This document shows, one piece after another, positions 47,601 through 59,723 of a stretch of DNA of 64,000 bases. The stretch is from Anaeramoeba flamelloides. Lineage: Eukaryota > Metamonada > Anaeramoebidae. The notes under the pieces were generated by a model. It saw nothing but the letters and a program-made list of their open reading frames with translations, was not told the DNA's origin and made no database searches. The position numbers and the translations under genes are program-made. The stretch spans positions 2,666,001-2,730,000 of the forward strand of contig JANTQA010000023.1 of the NCBI GenBank assembly GCA_027625915.1, given 5' to 3'. Each line of letters opens with the position of its first letter. Position 1 is the first letter of the stretch.

Positions 47601-50600
47601 TTTGAATTTGAAATTCTTTTTATTGATTGATATTACCAAATTTTCGAATTTAAATTCTGTTTTATAAATAAGAACTGGTGTTTTTCTGTTTATTTTGCAG
47701 ATTTCAGTAATACATGTATTAGTCCAGGAGTTTAAATAGTTTAGGGTTGCTATTTTATAATTATATATTTCTAATCCATATGTTAGAAAAAGTCTGTTGT
47801 TATTTTACAATAAAGATATTTTTTGAATAACGTCTAAGATAAAGTGTTTGGGGTTGGATTAAATACACTAAAATCCTCATTTCCCAAAATTGAATGATCA
47901 TTTAATCTCAAACCGACACAATATATTTTTGTTAAAAATGAAAAAAAACTGACTAATTTTTGCAATTATTATTTCCCAAAAGATCCTTTTAATGAAAAAT
48001 TCTTCAAAACCTTAACCACACAACCTCAACCCAATCTTTCAAGATACAACAAATTGTGTTTTGAGAGAAACGACCCAAACAAAAAAAATTTATCAAAGAA
48101 GAACTAAAAAAATGTTCAGTTCTTTTGGCATGGATCATGTTGTTCCACAAACAATCCTAGGAGACACTCTCCTCTTAGTAAAGTTGTGAGATTTAATTCA
48201 AGGAAAAATAAAAAGAACACAAGCCAAAAAAACTAAAAGTCAAATAAGACAAAATCACACCGTTTGTTAATTAATACATTCGCTCAAGCTCTACCGTGAA
48301 AATTTATAAGACCTTGAAATTGATTTTCTATTCTGAAATTTTATTTTGTACAACAATGCGTACAAGGGTTATGAAAGTTTATCATAAACTATAAAATTTA
48401 TAAGACAACATTAAAAATAAATTATCCATTTTTTGCTTTTGGAAAACGACAAACAAATTCTTTAAAATACTTGCGTTAATGTGGATCTTCAATTTCCAAA
48501 ATTGTTAAAATCTCAGCTTTTTACAATTTAAAAACAATGATCGAAAAATACTTTCAAGTTTCCAGGGTTTCTGTGATTTCTGTGATTTCAATTCTGAGAA
48601 AATTCAATTTTCGTTTTTTTATTTTACAAAAAAAAAACCCTCGAAGGAAGTAAGAGAAGTTGAAATTTTTATCTTATGGTACCATAGAAATTGAATTTTC
48701 TATTTCATAAAACACCATTTTATAATAGACAACCAATTTTTATGTCTTATAATATTTATCGGGAGGATTGGAATGGATTAATTGTTTGTTGAGACAACGT
48801 AACACTTCAAAGTTACCCACTGATTGAAAATCATTGACAATATCATCAATTAGCTTTAAAGTTGTTTACTGAGACTTTTTTTTAAGCTTTTGAAACCCGT
48901 GGTTATTATTCAATATCATTTTAACGTTTCATAATAAGGTGTTCGAGTACACGTATCTCAAAATTTCTTGGTGAATTTAATCATTGAAAAAATTACAAAT
49001 AATGATTTTTTGATCTAAATTGGAGAATATTTTTAAGATAATTCAATCATAATGTAAATGAGATTGGAACATATTATCTTGAGATAAATTATTGAATTGA
49101 AAACGTGGTACTTAATTGTTTTTAATTTAGCACTATAAAATATATTAATATAAAACTATCATGATCTGCATTTTGATTAATATTGTCATTAATAAAAAAA
49201 ACATATAAAGTAAATTCAATACTAATTATTTAAAAAAAAAAAAAAAATGAACATTAAAAAAAACAAATAATAAAAAAAAAAAATCTAGACAAACACACCA
49301 GATATCCCAATAACAAAAAATGCATTGCAAACTGAATTATTTAATATCAACACAGCAGGTTTTATTTTATCTTTGAATAATGACGGGAATTCGATCCTTT
49401 ATTCAAGTTTAATCGGTTCAGAAAATAATACTTATACTAGTTTAACACATGTCCAATGCCTAATAATCGACAACGATGAGTATCTTATTATCGGTGGGTC
49501 AACCAATTGTTCAACAAAGATTTATAAAAATGAGCTTCAGAGCAAGGATCCGAGTACTTATTTTATGTATTTGTATTTAGGGATCTTACATATCCATCCG
49601 ACAAACACGGAATTGAATTTTGGTACAGTGTTTGGGGGCTCTGGCAAGGAAGTATTAAATAGTTTAGTGTGCTTTCAAGAAGTGGGTGGGAATTACTCTA
49701 TTTGGGCAACTGGCAAAACGAACTCTACTGATTTTTTTAAGAACTACAAAAAGCAATTAAACCCAGGCGTCAATCCAATAATCAAAAATTTTACTGGCAA
49801 TGAAAATATGGGTTTCTTTTTAAAAATAATATTTCACCTAAAGGATGAATCGATCGATGTCCTGCCTCGGTTAACTGCGGCATCATTCATAGGTGATAGA
49901 TATAATGATGAAGCCCTGTGGATACAACATGATTTAACCAAGGTTGTTGATGGCAAGTACAAGGGTGATATTTATATTTCTGGATATACTAGAAATTTTG
50001 ATACATTTCCGAATGATCCCATCAAGCCAACTTGGATGACTTATACTGAAAATAATGGCAGAACACAAGTGGGGTTTTTAATTGCAGTTAATCAAGAGGG
50101 GACAAATTTCACTCTATCATTTCTAACCGGTTGTGTTGATTCTACAACTCAGCTCTTTTATAATTTCCCACACCACGATCATTCTTCTTTTTTATCCGGC
50201 TATTCAAATTGCACCGCAGAATCACTTGGTTTAACAAACGATATTTGGAATGAAATATCACCAAATAACGATAGTCTCGAGGACTTTAATTTAAAATTCT
50301 TTATGATAAATGTTAACTTAACACGGCTAACTGAAGGATCTCATTTTTGGGATTATGGGGATGTAATTTATTATTCTTCCTTTGTCGATGGCATTGATAA
50401 TTACGATATCTTAAATAATAACCCTTTAGTCAAAACAGATCTTTCTGGGAATTTTTATTCAATATTTAATATTTTTACTGAGAAACCATATAAAAACCAA
50501 TTTTGGACAGATAACGCCTTTATGGTAGAAACAGTTGGAGAAACTAGTGTAATTATGAGGGTTTATGGTGGATTTTCCTGTAATCCTGGATCAATAAAAA

Positions 50601-51644
50601 CTGAAAATGATTTATGTATTTCTTGCTCTCAAGGTATTGTGTTAATTTTTCTTTTTTTTTTCATTTCTTTTCTTTTTCTTTTTTTTTTTTTTTTTTTTTT
50701 TTATTTTTTTGAAGGGGGTATTAATACCCACTGAAAGCTGTGAATTTTGTTAGTCTTTTTTACTTATTTATTGATTTCAATAATGGAAACTAAAATTGAT
50801 TAAATTTTCTTTTTCTTACTTATGGGAGTAGAAAAACCACAACACATATAAATTTTAAAATTTGATAGTTCATTAGATATTATATTGGCTTTTGAAAGTT
50901 TAAATATACCAAAAATTTGAAAATTAAAAAAAAATATGAATAATTTAGATATAACTAATGTTTACCATCAAAATTACAGAGAAAATAATATTTACAATTA
51001 AATAATAAAAATAAAAAAGAATTTTAGAATTTAATTTCTTTTTAAAATATCAATTTCCATTTTTTTGGGTAGAATTAAAAGTAAATTCATTCAAGACACC
51101 TCATAATTTTATTAATTGAAAGCTATTTTTCAAAATTTTTGACTCGCTTTATAATGTTAATGGAAGCAGTTCTTAGTTTTCTTCCGTATTCTTCTCAAAA
51201 TAAAATTTTCAATTTTTTGGATCTTGAATCATTTGTTCTAATTTCTTCAAATTTTTGTTTTTATTTTTCAATTTTTTTCTTTTTCTTTTTTTTTTTTTTT
51301 TTCTTTTTCTTTGTTTTTGATACTTTTTTTTTTATGAAAGATCAAGTGGAAAAAAAACTTCTTCGAAAAGTCAAATAACCATAAAGAAAATTGAGACCAT
51401 AAAATCTCTTTTTAAATGAATTTAATGATTAGTAAAAAATCTTCTTGTTAACCTTTTTTGAGTGAAAGTTCAGAAAGAAAAAATCCGGAATGCTCATTTC
51501 AAAAATTTTAGTTGACAAATTTTTTTTAATTTTTTGGTTTTATTTTTTTTAATTGTTAAAATGTCAGATTTTTATCTGTTTGGAAAGCTTTAAAAGTGAA
51601 TTATTAATCATATTTTATATTATTATTTGTTCTTGAATATTAAA

Positions 51645-51680
<36 letters not shown>

Positions 51681-54600
51681 TCAGGTGAGTCATAATTTTT
51701 GAAATAGGTTTTATTATATTTTTTCAATAATATGATGATAATTGTTTCTCTAATTCCAACTCTTTAAAAATCCTTAAAAAAAACGTTTTTGAATAATTAT
51801 TAATATTTAGAATTCTCAATGAGAAATTGAGAATACGTGAAAAAATGTAAAATATTGGTATTGTGAAAGATATAAATTTATCAGAATCAAACAGAAAAAT
51901 AAATTATCGAAAATATTATAGATAAGAAACTATATGAAAAAGTAATTCTTTGAAACAATATTCAAAATCTCTTTAATATGATTAATCAAAATAATAAAAT
52001 TTATTGTTCTTGCCAAGAATTTTTTATCAAAGCTCTTTTTTTAGAAAAATTAAGGTGATAAGGGTAAAATAATAATAAAAAATTGAAAGCATGAAATACT
52101 TTAAATAGTAAAAAATATATAAAAATTCTGATGCCTAGTGCTCCGCTCTGAGATAGTGTCTAGTTTTTTTAATTTAAAAAAAAAAACTAATGACAGCGGA
52201 ATACCAATTATTAATCACAGTTTGTGGAATCTTTATTTATTACTGATAATCTTTCTATCGGGTTTTTACTCCTCCTGTTTCAGGAGAAGTTTCGTCAAGT
52301 GCCTAGCTTTTTTTTAATTTAAGAAATTAAAAGAAAATTTAAGAAATTTTCTTTTTATTTCTCAAATCAAAAAAAAGCTAACAACTGTTTTCCAGAATTC
52401 AAAATAATTTAGTAAAATCAAGGATTTTACTCGATTCTTTCAAATCCTGGAAAACCTAACTACAGTGGATAATTTTTAATTTGGTCAGATAAATAATATT
52501 ATTATTGTATTATGGTATTTTTATCATTTTTTGTGTTTTTTTTTTTTTAAATATATAAACTACTTTCGAAAAATAAGGGCCCAGTTTTTCAAATTATACT
52601 CACTAAAATAATTATATGAGGAACCCTGTAAATAATCATCAATAAACTAGAAGTTGATGGATAATCATCAGAAGATTAAATACTAACAAGGTGTCTTCTT
52701 TAAAAATTTTTATACGTTGATAGAAATCTATTTCATTTATTGTACAAAAATTTGGCTAAAAAAATCATCCAAAATTTTACAACATCTGGATATTATCGAA
52801 TTTTTTTTCGGTTGTAAGAGTAATTTGATTGAGAATTAAATTGAAATTTTTCATCATGTAAAAATATTAAATGTAAATCAGTGAAGAAAAATTAACATCT
52901 GAAACTATTTGATTGAAGAAACTAACAAACAAAAAAAAATCAAATTGTCATCTGATTGTTTGAAAATTTTTTTTTATTTTCTTCCAATTTTTCAGTCAAA
53001 AGTTTGGTTAGTAAATTATGAAGTAGAAAATTTTATTTAAATTACATCATTAATCAACTGCCCAACATCATATTGAAATCCAATGATTCTAGAACGAGAT
53101 CTCGAAATTTGGGCCCCTATTTTTTGAATTTAGTTTAAATAAATTTTCTTTAATTACCCCTTTCTCACAACAAATAAATAAATAAAAAAATTACAACATT
53201 TTTTACAACACTGTCTATTTCAATTCATAAGACCTTACTAACAAATAAATGGTTACACTAACCCTAATAAAAAAATAAATAAATAAAAATTAAAACATCT
53301 ATCTAACTTTTTGTAAACAAAATTCCCTTTAGATGATGATTTTTTCAATATTTTTTTAAAAAAATATTTTTTATCACAGGCTTATAACATCTTAAAAAAC
53401 ATTATAACATATTATATAACAGACATAAATGTTTATAAAATTTGTTATTATTAAATTTTATGGAATTTTCAACTATTAAACGCCTTTATGTAACGTTTAT
53501 AACATGTTATAAAAACTTTTTTTATTAGGGAACTGGAAAATTTTATAATTTACACTTTTAAAAAATATTCATTGACAAATTTTTCAAAAACCATTAATCA
53601 ATTAATTTACTCTGTTATTATCTTTTTTAAAAAACTTATACAGTTTATTATTTATTTCTTCCTTTTTCAAATACAGAATTTCCCCAAAAATGTTTGAAAA
53701 TCAAAATAAATGAGGATATTTTCACATTAATTAAAAATAAATATAATTTTCTTTCATGTCCCAAAAAATGAAGAGTGGTTATCTTTTACAAAATTTTTTA
53801 ATTTTTTTAAATAAACTTTTTTTTTACGAAAATTGATCTTATATATTTCATTTTTTATAAATGGTAAAAATATTTATACATTTCTTTTTTATCCCTATTA
53901 AAATCCGATAAAAAAAATAATAATTAAAATAAAACATATAGGACAATACTCCAATGTAACAAATTCCGAAGAATGCATTTTATGTGATAGTGGATATTAT
54001 CAGGATGAAACAGGCTCCACTAGTTGTAAAAAATGCCCAAATGATACCATTTCGCAGAAAGGGCAAACAAAATGTGTCTCAAAAGAAGCGCCCGCTCAGG
54101 TTTCACTTTTCCATAAAAATGTGACTTACCAATCGATTTTAGTGTGTTGGCAATATACTGAAAAGCAATATGATTACCAGCTATCCATTGATCGCCCTGT
54201 AGGTCTCGAATTATTATTTATTGTCAAAGATCCAGAGCAAATTATAATTGATAATCATGAATATTTTTCATTCAATTTAAGTGGTTTAATGTCAAATTCG
54301 CGATATTATTTAATGCTCCGAGTAAAGGAAAGCGGGAGCAATTATTTTTCGTCATGGTCTTCCGAATTGATAGTTACAACGCTGGGGGTACCTAATAGGA
54401 TCCATAAGCAAGACGTCAGTTGTACGGGCAAAGAGCCGTACTCTATCCATTTGGAATGGGTTCCCTCGCCCAATGACACCAGTGAGCCCCATGGATATGA
54501 AATTGAATATAGGGTTAAGGATAATAATAATAAAACAAATGAAAGGTATAAGGTAAGTTCGGTAAAGCAAGAAATTACATTGATTCAATTAGAGCCAGAT

Positions 54601-56316
54601 TCAGAATATGAAATTAAAATTATACCCATTAATGATGCAGGGTCTGGATTTGCGTCCATTCCAAAGATTTGTGCGACTTACTCCAAAATACCTTCCAGTG
54701 TTAATTTATTAAATATTTCGAGTGAAAGGGATTCTTTAACTTTTTCTTGGCTCGATCCTGATTGTAATGGTAAAAAAATTGATTTCTATACAATCAGATA
54801 TAGACAATATTTATCAGATGATTTATTAACTGATAATATCCATTTAGTAAATCAATATACACTGGCGGGCTTACAATCTAATACAAAGTATGAAATAACT
54901 ATTGTTGCACATAATGATATAGGGTTTTCAAATGACAATTATCTGCAACTAACAACTTTGAATAACTTTTTATCTTATCGTTGGCAAATTATTACCTTTT
55001 CCATTGGGGGATTTTGTTTTCTCTTAATTCTAATATTTTTTTTCCTATGGGGAACTAAAAAAAGGAGAGCAAGGTATAACAAAAAAGTTAAAATCAAATC
55101 ATTAATTAAATCCTTACAAAATAAATTTAATAGTAGATTTGCCATGGAGTTATTTTGTAATCAAGACACTGTAACTTTTGAAATTATTAAAAAAAAAAAT
55201 CTTTTAAAAACCATTTCACAAGACATCCAATTAAATCATTTAATTTATTTTGATAATAATTGTGTCATACATTCACCTGAACTTAAAAATGGTTTAGCCT
55301 TTTGCAAAATTGCTTCATTATTGGAAGTTGAAATTCATCAAAAATTGTGGAATCTTTTTTCTAAAAACCCTTTGGGTGTTCCTGTAATACAATATTTATG
55401 CTCAATGAATTTACAAAATATTAAATATAATAAGAAAGATAATATTGGCATCAATGAAAATGAAGGCGGAGACGGTGTTGGAAATGAATTTGAGAAACAA
55501 AATCGATATACCAATTTACAAAATATTAATTCTGAATATAATGATTATAAACCAATTTCGAAAAATATATATAAAAATAAGAACAAGAACAAGAATAAGG
55601 ATAAGAATAAGAATAAGAATAAATTTGGAGATGATGATAATGATGACGATGATGATGTTGGTAATGATCAAACTCATAAATTTGGATCATTGCAGCTTTT
55701 GGTATTGGAATATCATCCTGTAACTTTACATGATTTTAATATTGAAAGACAAAAAATTAAAATGCAATTTTCATTAAAGGAGAAGACTTGGATCCTTTTT
55801 AATCTGATCAGTTCATTAAAAGTTATTCATAGCCAATCAATAATACATCGAGATATTAAACCCCAAAATATTTTAATCGGAACTGATGGTTATTTGCGCA
55901 TTTCTGATTTTAGTTCTGCAATTATTATCCCAAAGGGCAAAAATTATATAAGATCAAATTTTGTAGGAACCCAAAATTTTTTTGATCCCGAGACAATTAA
56001 TACCCAAGATAATTCTTCGTCGATAATTACCTATAAATATCAAAAATCACATGATATATATTCTCTTGGTAAAACTTTATTATCATTTTCGTGGGATAAA
56101 GATGATTTATCCTTTGGAAATGATTTGGATTCAATCCCAGAATTTGAGCAGCCCTTGTTAAAAACTGAATTTAATTTGAAGAATTCGTTTTCAAATGATG
56201 ACCCAGAATACCTATTTAAAGAAACCATAAGAAAATGTTTATTACCAATAAACGAAAGAATTGGGGTTAATGAAATATTCAATTTTGTAAAAAAAAACTT
56301 TAAAAAATTTAAATAA
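44603..56316 (+). CDS. SBBP / cysteine-rich / FN3 receptor protein kinase
   Basis: Three exons: 44603-45361, 49289-50633, 53942-56316; 1,492 residues (a second ATG at 44672 gives a cleaner signal peptide, MISTNYLLFLFFLQAIFF). Splices are supported by sequence: WISGD|TNTPDIPITKNALQT restores an SBBP beta-propeller repeat, and CISCSQG|QYSNVTNSEECILC restores a GCC2/GCC3-type cysteine-rich unit. Order: signal peptide; SBBP-like repeats (about 140-690; IYSSYFAGS, IFSTYFGGSS, ILYSSLIGS); cysteine-rich unit (about 685-750); three FN3-like domains (about 750-1045); membrane helix (1049-1071); protein kinase (about 1090-1490). Kinase landmarks: K1157 in GLAFCKIA, HRDIKPQN (1337-1344), DFS (1357-1359) in place of DFG, DPE for APE, HDIYSLGKTLL. 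No glycine-rich loop is evident and an Asn/Lys/Asp insert of about 90 residues splits the N-lobe. It probably senses an outside ligand or surface and signals to the cytosol. Confidence 0.9.
45955..46650 (-). repeat. ~700-bp dispersed element, copy 2
   Basis: Reverse complement of 31540-32240 (see there for shared words). Like copy 1 it sits in a long intron and is in the same orientation relative to its host gene. Confidence 0.75.
46994..47785 (-). mobile_element. 5'-truncated LINE (non-LTR retrotransposon) insertion
   Basis: A poly-T run (about 46994-47010, the A-tail on the minus strand) is preceded by 20 bp of 3' UTR and a reading frame on the minus strand that is open from the truncated 5' end (47785) to the TAA at 47031, about 250 codons. 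The peptide ends with a CPLC-x13-H-x4-C motif, typical of the C-terminus of LINE reverse transcriptases, and begins with YGLEIYNYKIATLNYLNSW, like the stretch after the RT palm in such proteins. The identical 13-mer GAAAAAGTCTGTT flanks both ends (46981-46993 and 47786-47798): a target-site duplication. The open frame and perfect duplication imply a young insertion. It is antisense to the receptor kinase gene that hosts it. Clade not determined. Confidence 0.93.
47031..47785 (-). CDS. C-terminal fragment of LINE reverse transcriptase
   Basis: Part of the element above. About 250 codons without a stop; no start codon of its own is expected because the 5' part was lost on insertion. The zinc-knuckle-like CPLC...H...C segment lies near 47250-47320. 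Not a host gene and unlikely to be expressed. Confidence 0.85.
51649..51678. repeat. AT dinucleotide microsatellite
   Basis: About 15 AT units inside intron 2 of the receptor kinase gene. Confidence 0.95.
52133..52460. repeat. Modular palindrome-family copy
   Basis: The first part (52133-52270) repeats the unique segment of 3728-3920. It is followed by CTCCTCCTGTTTCAGGAG, CGTCAAGTGCCTAG (one decamer unit plus the junction word), a type-B hairpin (52308-52380: AATTTAAGAAATTAAAAG against CTTTTTATTTCTCAAATC) and a type-A hairpin (52388-52460: CCAGAATTCAAAATAATTTA against CGATTCTTTCAAATCCTGG). Confidence 0.8.
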
Positions 56317-56378
56317 ATTTGTAGTTTTTAATTTTTTATACTTTTTACCTTTTCTAAATTTCCCTTTTTTTAAGTTGT

Positions 56379-56412
56379 TTGGGTTCCTTTGGTTCCTTTG
56401 GTTCCTTTGGTT
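56379..56412. repeat. GGTTCCTTT tandem repeat
   Basis: Nearly four copies of a 9-bp unit about 65 bp after the receptor kinase stop codon, within its probable 3' untranslated region. Confidence 0.85.
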
Positions 56413-57239
56413 TTTTTTCTGTGTTTGTGGAAGGTAAAAGAAATAAAAAATTATTATAATAATTGATAGGCTTGATCATGATTAGATCTTAAACAATTTA
56501 GTTCATGATCAGATCTTGAACAAAATGAAGTGAACTAAAGCAACTGATTCCATCTGATGCAATTTGAAACCGAACTGAAGTGAACCGAATCGACCTTTCA
56601 CACAATATGTTGAGTTGTTATTTTGACTGAGTTTTTGCTGTCAAGATAGTATCTTTTGATGTGATTTCGAAAACAAGATTTGGGAAACTTGCAATAAAAA
56701 AAAATCTAATAAAAAAAAAAATCAAGAAAATTTCGAAAACCAAATCTTATTCTTAAAAACTTAGCGCTTTATAGATTCAGCCCATCTATAAAGTTCTAAA
56801 TTAAAACTTAATAAAGTAGTCTATTTCATTTGATCTGTAGTTGTTCAAATATTTAGATCTCTTTATTAAAACAAACTATTGTGGTGATCCAGAAATTTTC
56901 GACAAAAATTAGATATAAAAGGAAAAAAACACAAAAACATTCAACACTTGTGGGGCAAAAAAAAACTTTTCACTTGGTTTTTGACTTTATTATTATTCTT
57001 ATACTCTTTTTCTTTTCTTTCTTTCCTTACTCTTTTATCTTAAGGATTATTCGAATTTTATGGTTAGTGATTACTATTTTTCCACCTAGTAACATATTTA
57101 TTGAATTAAAAGAAACATGATCTAAGGGATCTTGCTAACTTGAAAAATTTAAGTTTTTTTTGCAAAATTTTGAGGGGGGCAAAAAACAATTTTCCTTCAT
57201 CAAATCCAAATTATTCTCACAAATTTTGAAAAAAATTTC

Positions 57240-57338
57240 ATTAGGAAAATGTCACTCTACTTTCTTTTCAAGTATGTTAGAGTGTAGCGATAGAGTATAA
57301 ATATACTTGAAAAGAAAGTGGAGTGGCATTTTCCTAAT
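57240..57338. repeat. Near-perfect 36-bp-arm hairpin
   Basis: Left arm ATTAGGAAAATGTCACTCTA then CTTTCTTTTCAAGTAT; right arm ATACTTGAAAAGAAAG then TGGAGTGGCATTTTCCTAAT. Only two or three mismatches (G-U compatible if transcribed) and a 27-base loop. No related copy seen in the window. Confidence 0.85.
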
Positions 57339-57689
57339 ATTAAAAAAAAATTACTTTTTAGTTTTGCCTTGTTTTGTTCGGGAAATTCAAAAAGTTTTTG
57401 GATAAATAAATGATTATTTGAAAAAATCCCAAAAAATCCTAAAATTACAATATTTTGACTTTTCCTCAATTCATTGTCTTTTAAAGCTTTTTTTCTGTTT
57501 ATGGTATTTTATTTCAACCCTCACTGAGCATAAAATTCGAATAGTCCTTAACATTGTTTAGAAAATAATAAAATTTTTCTTTTTATTTTTTAAAGAAAAG
57601 ATATCATATTAGTTATAATCTGGTCTACATTATAACTAGGATAAAAAACTTTAAATAAATTTAGAGTTTCAAAGAGTTCATAAGATTGG

Positions 57690-57775
57690 CGTGGAGTGCC
57701 TAGAATTCAAAAAAATAAAGAAAAATACAAGATTTTACTCAATACTTTTAAATTCTGGAAAACCTAACGGAAAAC
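57690..57775. repeat. Single palindrome-family hairpin (type A)
   Basis: Begins GGCGTGGAGTGCCTAGAATT, with a degenerate decamer unit and junction word, then a type-A hairpin whose right side TTTTAAATTCTGGAAAACCT ends in AACGG. A lone, diverged member of the family. Confidence 0.75.
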
Positions 57776-59723
57776 ATGAGGAAATTTTGTTTGATAGCTT
57801 GAATAAGAACAATAAATAAATAAATTAGTTGTTTTTCAGTAAGAAATATTTAACCAGATAAAAAAAAAATGATAATCATCTTTATTCTATTTTTTTTTTA
57901 CTTATTGGTATTGGTATTGTTATTTATATAATATTTTTGAGTTTGAAAAATGATTTATATATAATTATATAGTATTTTAAATTCTTTTATAATTTTTTAA
58001 TTTTTATTTTTGTATTAATATTGTTTAAATTGAAATACATTTTTTTAATTAAGGGGCTAGTAATTCATATTGATTTTTAATTCCAAAGGTGATCAATTAA
58101 TTATTTATATAAGGATACCATTAAACTTAATCAGCTACTTCATTTCTCAATTTTATAGAAATGAGTTATTATTTTTTAAAGAGTTCATTTTACCCAATTA
58201 ATTTTAATTCTAACAAGATCAGATCCTTTTTTGTTTTTGGATTTTTGGATCAAATTAGAAAAATAAAAATTTGCAAAATATTTTTATTTTATCAAAATCT
58301 TCCTTTTACGAATTTTCAAGAGTCTTTATGAACAAATAACATTTAAACTTTTTAATCTTATTTTATAAATACAATGAAAAAGAAATCAATATTGGATACT
58401 TGAAAATCTAAAAAAATTAAACATTTATTGTATTCACATTATTTGATGAAATTTCTTGAAATTTAAAAAATAAGGTAATATTCTTTTTCAAATATCAAGA
58501 ATATAATCAAAAAATTCTACGTATTAAAATTAGTTATTTGAGAATATCTAGTATTTATTATTTTTTATTAATAGAATTATTAATTTTAATTTATTTTATT
58601 TGTTTGAAAATATAAAAACAAATGAGAAATAATAATAAAGTCTATTTGGTATATTTAAAATTTGATTTATTACTAACCCACTGAAATAATTAAGATTGGG
58701 TTTTTAATAATTGATTCAAAATAATCAAATTAAAAAGTATTTCTTGAGCTTATAGGTTGAAAAATCCAAGTTTTAACATAGTATTTTGGAAATATTTTGA
58801 ATAGAAGGGTTTGGTTGTTTTTCTTAGATTTTTTCAATAAAAAGATTAAATTGATTTAATCAGTTCTTGGAATCAAATAGGAAAAATTTTTTTTCAGTTT
58901 AAAATAATCATTGTAATTTTTTTGAAAAAAAGTAGTTTTTTTTAACAAGAGTTATTTTAAAACTTCATGGTTTTATTTTTAAAGTCTATTTGTTAATATT
59001 TCCCAAACATGGTCTTGTATTTGTATTCTTCTTTCAAAGAAAATAAATTTTTTTAAATTAATTTGGAAATCTGTTGAATTTTAAACTATTCAAAAATGAG
59101 AAAAATGGACCAGACTTTTAAAAATAATAATTCTTTTCTGAAAAATGGCCTTAAAGTAAGGAGGTTTTGAGGTACTCAGATTTTTTACTTTATTTTTTTT
59201 CATTACAAGATACGGTAAATTTTTTTTGAATTCGTTATTAAATTTACTATAAGATTTTTATTTAGCGTTGGGGATGTCAAGTTTAAAGGAAAGGAAAAAA
59301 GAAATATTCAATGTTTATTTGTATCTATTGAAAATTATTGGGTTTTCAGGTATATAATCATATCAAGGAATTCGAAATAATTCACCAAAAATAAATCCTT
59401 ACATCAAATTTTTAATGGAATTACAAAAAATTTTTTAAATCCCATCAAGATTTTTTGGAAAAAAGAACGGAAATCAAGAAGTGTTGAGGTTACTGAATAA
59501 ATCAAGTTAACTGAGAAAACACAATAAAAGAAAAATTGACAAGTAGAATTTTTATCTTCGGTTGAAAAAGAAAATTACCTTCATTCAAGATAAAAGAAAA
59601 GTTAAATTCATTTTTTTTATTCTTCTTTCAGTTGGCAATAAAATAATTGATACTTTCTTTCTCCTTTTTCAAACAAAATAATAAAAACAAAGAGTTTTTC
59701 GTTAACAATAGCACTAAACAAAA

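Larger units (their letters stand above)
45362..49288 (+). other. Intron 1 of the receptor kinase gene (3.9 kb)
   Basis: Bounded by GTAATC and ATCTAG, phase 0, inside one SBBP repeat. The frame stays open past the donor to 45556, which is read-through. Holds the second ~700-bp element (45955-46650), an inverted repeat around AAATGACCTTCTATGTCATT / AAGGGTTTAAAAAATGAC (46830-46945), and a LINE fragment (46994-47785). Nothing recognised in 47799-49288. Confidence 0.9.
50634..53941 (+). other. Intron 2 of the receptor kinase gene (3.3 kb)
   Basis: Bounded by GTATTG and ATATAG, phase 1, within the cysteine-rich unit. Contains a long polypyrimidine tract just after the donor (50645-50710), an AT microsatellite (51649-51678) and the palindrome-family copy 52133-52460. 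No exon seen. Confidence 0.9.
56317..59723. other. Intergenic between the receptor kinase and TMEM181-like genes
   Basis: No exon seen; the open frame 56881-57120 looks like noise. Contains a GGTTCCTTT tandem repeat (56379-56412), partly repeated text with AGATCTTAAACA / AGATCTTGAACA (56470-56525), a strong hairpin (57240-57338) and one palindrome-family copy (57690-57775). The TMEM181-like promoter should lie close to 59723. Confidence 0.7.

Noticed and set aside
54121-56316. FN3-kinase as an independent gene starting at 54121
   Set aside because: The frame has no ATG there and continues upstream to acceptor ATATAG at 53941, completing a cysteine-rich unit begun in the previous exon.
56881-57120. 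79-codon frame with a hydrophobic middle
   Set aside because: Hydrophobicity is expected from T-rich DNA, there is no recognisable motif, and it sits amid repeats.
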